From Bacteroidota bacterium (lineage in GTDB: Bacteria > Bacteroidota > Bacteroidia > Bacteroidales > UBA1556): 8,983 nt of DNA. The position numbers and the translations under genes are program-made. The notes beneath the pieces were generated by a model. It had not been told where the DNA came from. It did no database searches and worked only from the letters and a program-made list of their open reading frames with translations. The DNA is taken from the NCBI GenBank assembly GCA_003973505.1, contig QNXT01000317.1, positions 1-8,983 of the forward strand, in the 5' to 3' direction. Shown here in pieces: positions 1 to 5,213 of the stretch (positions are counted from its first letter, which is position 1; the number at the start of each line of letters is the position of its first letter).

Positions 1-304
1 CCGCAAATACGTTGATATCAGGGAAATGCTTTTTGATTTGTAGAGGTTCGTCACCACTTTCTGAGGCTTTGTCATTCACGTTTACCTCCCGAAAACCTCG
101 TGTATTTCGACCATAGCCACGACTCAAAGTGGCTACTTTAAATTCATTTTGCAACAATCGAATAAGGTATTCCACATGTGGCGTTTTCCCACTTCCGCCT
201 ACGGCCAAATTGCCCACATTGATTATAGGTAAATCAAATTCCGATGATTTGAAATAACCTTTATCAAATAGTTGATTCCGTATTTTAGTGATAAATCCTA
301 ACAT
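1..304 (-). CDS. lpxK: Tetraacyldisaccharide 4'-kinase, N-terminal part (runs off the left edge)
   Basis: LpxK phosphorylates the 4' position of the lipid A disaccharide precursor at the inner face of the inner membrane, using ATP. Only the first 101 codons are present; the family is usually about 330-370 residues. Visible: an N-terminal KIRNQLFDKG segment (residues 7-16), the P-loop strand and Walker A region INVGNLAVGGSGKTP (28-42), SRGYGRNTRGF (61-71) and SGDEP (83-87), all hallmarks of LpxK. The start is the ATG at 304-302, the only in-frame ATG before a TGA at 364-362. Family members usually carry about ten more residues before this point, and the in-frame upstream codons read SLPLPS, which loosely resembles the missing family segment. 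A non-ATG start is therefore possible but has no clear start codon. It is divergent from the DUF975 gene. Confidence 0.95.
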   Translation of the reverse strand, partial: MLGFITKIRNQLFDKGYFKSSEFDLPIINVGNLAVGGSGKTPHVEYLIRLLQNEFKVATLSRGYGRNTRGFREVNVNDKASESGDEPLQIKKHFPDINVFA

Positions 305-310
305 GCTGGG

Positions 311-318
311 CAAAGGTA
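311..318 (-). promoter_or_regulatory. Bacteroidota -7 element TACCTTTG for lpxK
   Basis: On the minus strand this is a perfect match to TAnnTTTG. It ends only 6 nt before the lpxK ATG, so a transcript starting at the usual short distance would have almost no 5' leader. No convincing -33 TTTG is seen upstream. Confidence 0.6.
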
Positions 319-401
319 GGGAATTATTGATTTTCGGTAAGCATTTGTTTTTATTCGTGTTTCAGAAGAAACTTTTTTGGTTTAGATTTTGAGAATTGTT
401 G

Positions 402-409
402 TACATTTG
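402..409 (+). promoter_or_regulatory. Bacteroidota -7 element TACATTTG for the DUF975 gene
   Basis: A perfect TAnnTTTG match 35 nt before the ATG at 445. A TTTG at 376-379 lies 22 nt upstream and is a plausible, slightly far -33 element. Together with the lpxK element it makes the 305-444 gap a divergent promoter region. Confidence 0.6.
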
Positions 410-444
410 GTGAATTAAAATGGTGTTTTATCAAAAAAAGAGAA

Positions 445-1041
445 ATGAAAGAAAATTCGGAACTAAGAAATTCAGCAAAAAATATATTAAGCGGTAATTG
501 GGGAGAGGCGATATTAGTGACATTCGTTTATATGCTAATTATTGGAGCTCTTTCATCGATGCAAAATAAAAATGGTTTTGTATCAGTATTAACGCTTGTT
601 ATCGAAGGTCCTTTGCTTTTAGGCGTGACTATATTTTTTCTTAAATTATCGAGAGAACAAGATGCTCGGTTTGAGGATTTATTTGAAGGCTTTAAAATGT
701 TTACCAAGGCGGTAGGTACCTATTTGCTAATGCTATTATATATACTTCTGTGGAGTTTACTGTTAATTATTCCCGGAATTATTGCAGCAATGTCTTATTC
801 GATGTCGTTCTTTATTTTGGCTGATAACCCTGATATTAGAGTTCAAGATGCCTTAAAATTAAGTAAGGAAATGATGAATGGTTATAAAATGAAATACTTT
901 TTGATGCAATTGGGCTTCTTTGGTTTAGCTTTATTATGCATTTTAACATTAGGAATTGGATTTTTATGGCTGCTTCCTTTTATACAAGTTACGAATGCTA
1001 AGTTTTACGATGATATAAAAGATTCAAGAATTGTGGAATAG
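445..1041 (+). CDS. DUF975-family integral membrane protein
   Basis: A 198-residue polytopic inner-membrane protein that fits the DUF975 family (COG5523-like), whose biochemical role is unknown. Recognisable family features: an N-terminal basic/amphipathic start leading into NWGEAILVTFVY (19-30), the cytosolic motif KLSREQDARFEDLFEGFK (67-84), a long hydrophobic stretch ending IIPGIIAAMSYSMSFFILADNP (about 107-128), a soluble linker with DALKLSKEMMNGYK and the closing TLGIGFLWLLPF segment (about 167-178). Hydrophobic spans lie at about 20-38, 46-66, 88-125 and 152-182, so four to five passes. The start at 445 follows an A-rich stretch without a Shine-Dalgarno. The ATG at 420 is out of frame. 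It has its own promoter element and is followed by a long non-coding stretch, so it looks monocistronic. I can assign the family but not a function. Confidence 0.88.
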   Translation: MKENSELRNSAKNILSGNWGEAILVTFVYMLIIGALSSMQNKNGFVSVLTLVIEGPLLLGVTIFFLKLSREQDARFEDLFEGFKMFTKAVGTYLLMLLYILLWSLLLIIPGIIAAMSYSMSFFILADNPDIRVQDALKLSKEMMNGYKMKYFLMQLGFFGLALLCILTLGIGFLWLLPFIQVTNAKFYDDIKDSRIVE

Positions 1042-1056
1042 TAAAACCATGACGAG

Positions 1057-1140
1057 ACCTTTGCTTCGACGAGCTCAGCAACCTGTTTCGACAGGCTTAG
1101 TAACCCGTTTTGTCGAGTTTAGCAATCAGCTTTGACTGTA
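1057..1140 (+). repeat. Degenerate tandem REP-like units (TTCGAC...GCTCAG type)
   Basis: Three adjacent units of 22-24 nt (1057-1080, 1081-1102, 1103-1124), each of the form ACC-(T/C)-G-TTTCGAC-AGGCTTAG-(T/C)A with drift, plus a decayed fourth from 1125. Unit 2 holds a perfect hairpin, CCTGT-TTCG-ACAGG (1082-1095), with a TTCG tetraloop. Unit 1 is closed by TTGCT/AGCAA (1061-1065 and 1077-1081). The core resembles the TTCGACAAGCTCAG palindromic intergenic repeats that I recall as abundant in many Bacteroidota and other genomes. The divergence between units suggests an old, inactive array. Confidence 0.6.
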
Positions 1141-1255
1141 TTTTTGATAGACTTAGAAATTATTTTTTTGACTCTGACCTTGCCCATACCGGCAGGTGAG
1201 TATCACTGATTAATTTTGCAATCCTTGCTTTGATAGGCTTGTTATGCAAATTTTG

Positions 1256-1305
1256 ACTCCTGTAGGGAAAAGTATTTATAGCCCCAGCGGGGCGACCTGT
1301 TTATA
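1256..1305 (+). repeat. Two tandem 25-nt units with palindromic cores
   Basis: Units 1256-1280 and 1281-1305 have the same length and agree at 15 of 25 positions by hand alignment. Both carry a G/C-rich palindromic core followed by a common TTTATA tail. In the second unit the core is GCCCC-AGC-GGGGC (1281-1293), a perfect 5-bp stem; in the first it is a weaker CCTGTAGG. It may be a remnant of a short interspersed repeat family rather than a gene-specific regulator. Confidence 0.55.
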
Positions 1306-1325
1306 AAATACAATATAGTAAGTTC

Positions 1326-1365
1326 GTTTTGGCATGTGTTTTTGGTACAAAAACCATGACAAAAC
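1326..1365. repeat. 40-nt imperfect inverted repeat (hairpin)
   Basis: The left arm 1326-1344 pairs with the right arm 1348-1365 around a 3-nt loop GTA. GTTTTG pairs with CAAAAC, then there is one mismatch (G1332/A1359), CATG pairs with CATG, one T bulge at 1337, and GTTTTTG pairs with CAAAAAC, giving 17 pairs in total. There is no T-tract on the plus side, so a classic intrinsic terminator is unlikely. It could be a MITE-like remnant or a structured mRNA element. Confidence 0.6.
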
Positions 1366-1510
1366 ATATCTGTAAATACTAGTTTCCCAAGTTGCTATCC
1401 ATAATTATTATCAATGCAATTTCACATAAAGCCAAATAAACTACTTTTACCAACCATTAGAAAATAAATCAGTTTCGTTGAATCATAAAGATTAGATATT
1501 GAGCTTGGCA

Positions 1511-2455
1511 ATGAAAAACAAATTTCCAATAGTGTGGCAACTGTCGGTAACACAGTTTAGTAAAAAGACACTCGTTAAAGGAGTACTTTTATTAGAAGCG
1601 CCTTTTGCCTACGATAAAAAAATAGGAAATGCCCGAAATCTGATTAATGTGTTCAAATCGTACTTTATACGGGTTTATGCCAATAAAACGATATTGATAA
1701 GGATGGATGGGCATAGCATTACAACTACAACAGATCGTCACGGAAGTTTCTCCATATTTATCGATTCATTGATAAATGAAATACCTCAAATACGAATTCC
1801 CGAATCGGATTTTCCACTTCGCATCTTGCAAACCTATCCCATTATTTTTCAGCATAGCGAAAGTAAGATAGACGTTATATCCGATATTGATGATACAATA
1901 ATTGTTTCTCATTCGGCTAATTTTATAAAACGTATTGGAACCCTTGCATTGAAGGCTCCACATAATCGAAAAAGCATATCGCCCAGTAGTAGTCTGCTTA
2001 ATGCATTCGAGAAAAAAGGGGCTTCTGTTTTTTATATTTCCAAAAGTGAAAGCAATTTATTCGGACTATTAACTTCCTATATCGTTCACAATTCGTTGCC
2101 TAAAGGGAGCTTATTCCTAACGCCTTATCTAAAATTGAGTCAATTGCTCAATTCAAAGAAAGGGGTTGATTATAAGTTTAATAACATCCGCTTGATTATG
2201 GATAATAATGAGGATAAGAAATACATACTGATTGGTGACGACAGTCAAAAAGATATTGATGTGTATCTTCGAATTATAGCAGCATTTCCCAATCGTATTT
2301 TGAAAGTTTATATTCGCCAAACTAGAAGTAAGATAAGTCATTCTCAACAGCAAAAGTGGGAACAATTAGAATCATCGACGGTTGCATCTCATTATTTTCG
2401 TAATGAAACCGAGAATGAAGTTATAAAAGATATAGAGCAATTATTAAATAATTAG
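1511..2455 (+). CDS. App1-like phosphatidate phosphatase (DUF2183, HAD-type)
   Basis: A predicted cytosolic 314-residue protein of the App1/DUF2183 group. Characterised yeast App1 dephosphorylates phosphatidate to diacylglycerol; bacterial substrates are not established. The C-terminal catalytic half carries the HAD nucleophile motif SDIDDTI (about 124-130, DxDxT), then FYISKSESNL (174-183) in place of the family's usual YvSnSpwNL, and IGDDSQKDIDVY (241-252) as the acidic metal-binding loop. The N-terminal ~115 residues are a poorly conserved beta-rich domain with a G-x-F-like turn (HGSFSIFI), as in other members. The start is the ATG at 1511; a TTG at 1499 would add only four residues. There is no signal peptide. 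It ends 2 nt before a lipid kinase gene, which strongly suggests one transcript and linked lipid roles. All catalytic acids are present, so it is probably active. Confidence 0.82.
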   Translation: MKNKFPIVWQLSVTQFSKKTLVKGVLLLEAPFAYDKKIGNARNLINVFKSYFIRVYANKTILIRMDGHSITTTTDRHGSFSIFIDSLINEIPQIRIPESDFPLRILQTYPIIFQHSESKIDVISDIDDTIIVSHSANFIKRIGTLALKAPHNRKSISPSSSLLNAFEKKGASVFYISKSESNLFGLLTSYIVHNSLPKGSLFLTPYLKLSQLLNSKKGVDYKFNNIRLIMDNNEDKKYILIGDDSQKDIDVYLRIIAAFPNRILKVYIRQTRSKISHSQQQKWEQLESSTVASHYFRNETENEVIKDIEQLLNN

Positions 2456-2457
2456 TT

Positions 2458-3363
2458 ATGAAGATATTGATCGTAGTAAATCCCATTTCAGGAGATATAG
2501 ATAAGGAACCTTTTTTGCGTGAGGCTGAGCAAATATGTCATAAATATGGGATTGAATATAAAATATATAAAACCACAGGAAAAGATGATGAGGCCTTGCT
2601 TAGGGCTTTGATTTTGGACTTTGCTCCCAATAAAGTGGCTTCTGTGGGAGGGGATGGAACGGTGCTTTTTGTGGCAAAGGTGCTGTTGGATTTATCTATT
2701 CCGATGGGAATTGTTCCCTTGGGCTCTGCCAATGGAATGGCCAAAGAGCTTTATGTGAATCCCAATCCCATAAAGGCATTTTACGAAATGATTATTTCCA
2801 ATATTGTTGGAAATCTTGATATGGTTTTGGTGAATGATCAATACTACTCCATACATATTGGCGATGTGGGCTTAAATGCCAATATCGTGAAAGCTTATGA
2901 TGCTGATGATAGACGGGGAATGCTTACCTATGCGAAATATTTTCTAGAAGAAATTCAAAAAATTGAACCTTTTGATGTGAGTGTTTTGGCGAATGGAGAA
3001 CTTATTAAAGGACGCGGAGTGATGGTGGGTATTTGTAATTCGCGAAAATACGGTACAGGTGTTCCTTTGAATAATACAGGTAACCCAATGGACGGCTTAT
3101 TTGAAATTGTGATTCTCAAAAATATGGATTTGAAAGTGCTGCTTAAAGCCGGTTTGTCTGCATTTAATGAGAGTTTTATCGAGAGTCAAAACAGTATGGT
3201 AATCAGTGCAAAGCAAGCTGAAATTATTTTTGATAAACCCCGACTTCTGCAATTAGATGGCGAAGTGATAGGAGAATTTGAAAAACTAAAAGTGGATATA
3301 CTCAAAGGTGCTGTTAAGCTTATTACACATGCTGATAATCGATATTTGCTTAATCAAAAGTAA
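2458..3363 (+). CDS. Diacylglycerol/lipid kinase (DAGK catalytic domain, YegS-like)
   Basis: A 301-residue soluble lipid kinase of the DAGK_cat / sphingosine-kinase superfamily, expected to transfer the ATP gamma-phosphate to a lipid hydroxyl such as diacylglycerol. Domain 1 shows VVNPISGD (6-13), the nucleotide-binding SVGGDGT (62-68) and IVPLGSANGMAKEL (85-98), the equivalent of the usual PlGTgNdfA. The C-terminal beta-sandwich domain ends with the substrate/metal motif LQLDGE (264-269). The length is typical. The ATG follows the App1-like stop by 2 nt, so translation is probably coupled. The 3' end overlaps the convergent gene by 14 nt. The substrate could be diacylglycerol, a sphingoid base or another lipid alcohol, since Bacteroidota make sphingolipids. 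Sequence alone does not decide. Confidence 0.9.
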   Translation: MKILIVVNPISGDIDKEPFLREAEQICHKYGIEYKIYKTTGKDDEALLRALILDFAPNKVASVGGDGTVLFVAKVLLDLSIPMGIVPLGSANGMAKELYVNPNPIKAFYEMIISNIVGNLDMVLVNDQYYSIHIGDVGLNANIVKAYDADDRRGMLTYAKYFLEEIQKIEPFDVSVLANGELIKGRGVMVGICNSRKYGTGVPLNNTGNPMDGLFEIVILKNMDLKVLLKAGLSAFNESFIESQNSMVISAKQAEIIFDKPRLLQLDGEVIGEFEKLKVDILKGAVKLITHADNRYLLNQK

Positions 3364-4147
3364 GTGTCAAGGCAAAATTGAACCCCAGGTTTTTATTTTC
3401 CTGCTGCCCATACACATCGAAAGGAACAGAAATTACGATAATAAAATTCCTGCTTGTTTCGACAGTTATACCAGGGTAAACGGTTAACACTTGATGACTT
3501 CCAACATTATTTTTTATATAGTGGTAGCCCAAGCCCCCAATAAGTTGTAGTTGGTGATTAAAAACATAATAGCCTAAGTCGGAATTTAGATGAACACCCC
3601 CACGATCCTTATCGTTAGTTTCTTCTAGGAAATGAGCGTATTGGCCTGTAAAATCTATCGAGAGATTTTCGCTAAAGCTATAACTTCCAACCAGTCCAAG
3701 TCCCATTTGGGGAATATTTCCTGTAGCTCGTATTGTTTGGTCTATGGTTCTGTTTCCCAATGGAAAATTCATTCCCGAAATCAAAGCAAAGCCGTACTTC
3801 TCTTTTTGTAGTATTACATATCGTAACCCCAATGCGGCAGCAGATAAATCCGTTGAAATTGACATTCCCAATTCAAGCTTATCCCATAGTCCATAGGAAA
3901 AACGAAATCCCATACCTGTAACTACTTTCAGACTATCAGAAGTGCTGTAAATGTTTTGTAAATCACTACTATTGTCCCAATATTTTGATGATCGTGCATG
4001 AAAAAAACTGGGTTCAAATTCAATTTTTTTATCGTCCACCACATCTACTGTAAGGGATCCTAATTTGGAGCCTGATAGGCCTCCGATTTGAGCAAAGCTC
4101 GTAAAACTGATAATCAATAAAAGACTAAGTAAGGAAAACTGTTTCAT
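3350..4147 (-). CDS. Secreted outer-membrane beta-barrel-like protein (transporter-type, unnamed)
   Basis: The 265-residue protein starts with a clear Sec signal peptide: K at position 3, hydrophobic core LLSLLLIISF and a likely cleavage FA|Q after residue 19, typical for Bacteroidota. The remainder alternates hydrophobic and polar residues in short glycine/aromatic-rich strands (for example GFRFSYGLWDKLELGMS, LGLGLVGSYSF and GGLGYHYI). It ends with FALTLTFD, a beta-barrel style last strand close to the C-terminus. The whole resembles the loosely defined outer-membrane family often labelled 'phenol MetA degradation' or 'transporter', but I cannot name a substrate. The start ATG at 4147-4145 has a TAnnTTTG element upstream. 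It is convergent with the lipid kinase (14-nt overlap) and divergent from the GlsA-like gene. Confidence 0.78.
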   Translation of the reverse strand: MKQFSLLSLLLIISFTSFAQIGGLSGSKLGSLTVDVVDDKKIEFEPSFFHARSSKYWDNSSDLQNIYSTSDSLKVVTGMGFRFSYGLWDKLELGMSISTDLSAAALGLRYVILQKEKYGFALISGMNFPLGNRTIDQTIRATGNIPQMGLGLVGSYSFSENLSIDFTGQYAHFLEETNDKDRGGVHLNSDLGYYVFNHQLQLIGGLGYHYIKNNVGSHQVLTVYPGITVETSRNFIIVISVPFDVYGQQENKNLGFNFALTLTFD

Positions 4148-4167
4148 AGTTTGTAATTTTGTTTATG

Positions 4168-4175
4168 CAAATATA
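4168..4175 (-). promoter_or_regulatory. Bacteroidota -7 element TATATTTG for the beta-barrel gene
   Basis: A perfect TAnnTTTG match on the minus strand, 20 nt before the ATG, giving a short leader. No clear -33 TTTG is present. It lies in the divergent gap with the GlsA-like gene. Confidence 0.55.
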
Positions 4176-4237
4176 TACTGATTAGGTTGTTTGTTCTTAT
4201 CCCTAAATATTGGTATTTTTATGAAAGGGTATTTTCT

Positions 4238-4245
4238 TAAATTTG
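4238..4245 (+). promoter_or_regulatory. Bacteroidota -7 element TAAATTTG for the GlsA-like gene
   Basis: A perfect TAnnTTTG match 40 nt before the preferred ATG at 4286. A transcript starting just downstream would include the Shine-Dalgarno at 4272-4278 and all candidate starts. Confidence 0.6.
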
Positions 4246-4271
4246 CCATTGTAATTGATTGAATTTAATGG

Positions 4272-4278
4272 AAAGGAG
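4272..4278 (+). promoter_or_regulatory. Shine-Dalgarno AAAGGAG that decides the GlsA-like start
   Basis: AAAGGAG lies 7 nt before the ATG at 4286, ideal spacing, and favours that start over the in-frame ATG at 4268 or TTG at 4259. It is notable because neighbouring genes lack such a site, as is usual in Bacteroidota. Confidence 0.6.
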
Positions 4279-4285
4279 TGGTCGA

Positions 4286-5125
4286 ATGTCAAAAGTGGAA
4301 ATAGGGAAAAAATTTATTGATCTTCACAAGATTATTAAAGATAAGAATCCTAAGTTGTATAAGCGTTTGCCAAATTTTGTGATACGCATTATGGAGCGCA
4401 TTGTATATCTTGACCAATGGAATAAGTATATCTACGAATGGAGAGATGATTACGGCTTAGATTGGGTGAATAAGGCCATTGAGGTGTTTAAGATCAATGT
4501 GGTGGTGACAGGCATTGAAAACCTTCCCGAATCGGGAAATCAAATGGTGGTAGCAAATCATCCTCTGGGCGGTTTTGATGGCATTGCCATGATGCATGTT
4601 TTAGGTAAAAAACGCCCGGATATTAAAGCTCCTGTGAATGATATACTCTTAAATTTGCCAGGGCTTGCACCTATTTTGGTGCCCATCGATAAGCATGGTC
4701 GTAATGTGGAGAATATTGAGATATTAAATAAAGCTTTTGAATCGGATAATCTATTATTATTTTTTCCTGCAGGCTTGGTTTCACGAAAACAAAAAGGAGG
4801 GATTAAAGATTTAGAATGGAAGCATACCTTCATAAAAAGAGCTATAAAACATAAGCGTGACGTTATCCCTGTGTATATAAAGGCTTCCAATACAAAGTTG
4901 TTTTATAATCTGGGTTGGTTACGAAAAAAATTAGGCATAAAAATGAACCTAGAGATGATTATGCTTCCTGGAGAAGTGCCTAAACAATATGGAAAAACCA
5001 TCGAGATTCATTTTGGCGAATTGATTCCTTATCAAACATTTGATGACTCAAAAGGTACGAAAGCTTGGGCTGCTTGGGTGAAAGATAAGGTGTATAAAAT
5101 TGGGGAATCGCTTAATAAGAAATAG
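4286..5125 (+). CDS. glsA: Lysophospholipid-type O-acyltransferase, glycine-lipid pathway (GlsA-like)
   Basis: A 279-residue membrane-associated acyltransferase of the PlsC/LPLAT superfamily, in the hemolysin-like branch. In Bacteroides, GlsA adds the second, ester-linked acyl chain to N-acyl-glycine to make glycine lipids. Visible: the active-site region VVANHPLGGFDGIAMM (88-103), where the catalytic His and Asp (92 and 98) are five residues apart rather than the classical four, a variant typical of this branch. KAPVND (114-119), FFPAGLVSRK (159-168) and VIPVYI (193-198) follow in family order. The basic N-terminus (KNPKLYKRLPNFVIRIMERIV) could bind membrane. The start is the ATG at 4286, chosen for its Shine-Dalgarno; a start at 4268 would add six residues. 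It is followed after 88 nt by the GlsB-like gene, the expected pathway partner. The exact amino-acid headgroup (glycine or another) is inferred from lineage. Confidence 0.82.
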   Translation: MSKVEIGKKFIDLHKIIKDKNPKLYKRLPNFVIRIMERIVYLDQWNKYIYEWRDDYGLDWVNKAIEVFKINVVVTGIENLPESGNQMVVANHPLGGFDGIAMMHVLGKKRPDIKAPVNDILLNLPGLAPILVPIDKHGRNVENIEILNKAFESDNLLLFFPAGLVSRKQKGGIKDLEWKHTFIKRAIKHKRDVIPVYIKASNTKLFYNLGWLRKKLGIKMNLEMIMLPGEVPKQYGKTIEIHFGELIPYQTFDDSKGTKAWAAWVKDKVYKIGESLNKK

Positions 5126-5163
5126 GCCAACCAAATTATTAGCACTTGAACTCATTTTTGTAT

Positions 5164-5171
5164 TAACTTTG
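5164..5171 (+). promoter_or_regulatory. Bacteroidota -7 element TAACTTTG for glsB-engB
   Basis: A perfect TAnnTTTG match in the 88-nt gap between the two acyltransferase genes, 42 nt before the glsB ATG. It suggests glsB and engB can be transcribed independently of glsA. Confidence 0.55.
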
Positions 5172-5213
5172 TCATTGACAAAAAAAGCAAATTATTATTA
5201 ACCATTTACCATA

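Larger units (their letters stand above)
1042..1510. other. Non-coding stretch of 469 nt containing several repeat types
   Basis: No credible open reading frame, tRNA or other RNA gene is seen. It contains the degenerate REP-like units (1057-1140, with a further weak copy around 1220-1240), a bulged GC hairpin (ACCT-T-GCC at 1177-1184 pairing with GGCAGGT at 1191-1197), the two 25-nt units at 1256-1305 and the hairpin at 1326-1365. The last ~145 nt before the App1-like gene are AT-rich. They hold no clean TAnnTTTG; TACTTTTA at 1442-1449 is the nearest match (one mismatch). Confidence 0.8.

Noticed and set aside
1057..1305. Possible CRISPR array
   Set aside because: The units adjoin directly or drift in sequence; there are no regular unique spacers and no cas genes.
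1442..1449. TACTTTTA as a -7 promoter for the App1-like gene
   Set aside because: The last base breaks the TAnnTTTG consensus and no -33 element supports it; left unannotated.
1499..1510. TTG start for the App1-like protein
   Set aside because: It adds only four residues; an ATG at 1511 is available and no ribosome-binding signal favours the TTG.
3733..3921. Plus-strand 62-codon open frame within the beta-barrel gene
   Set aside because: It is antisense to a gene with a clear signal peptide and barrel pattern, and has no recognisable features of its own.
4259..4285. TTG (4259) or ATG (4268) starts for the GlsA-like protein
   Set aside because: The AAAGGAG at 4272-4278 is correctly spaced for the ATG at 4286; the longer starts are possible but less supported.
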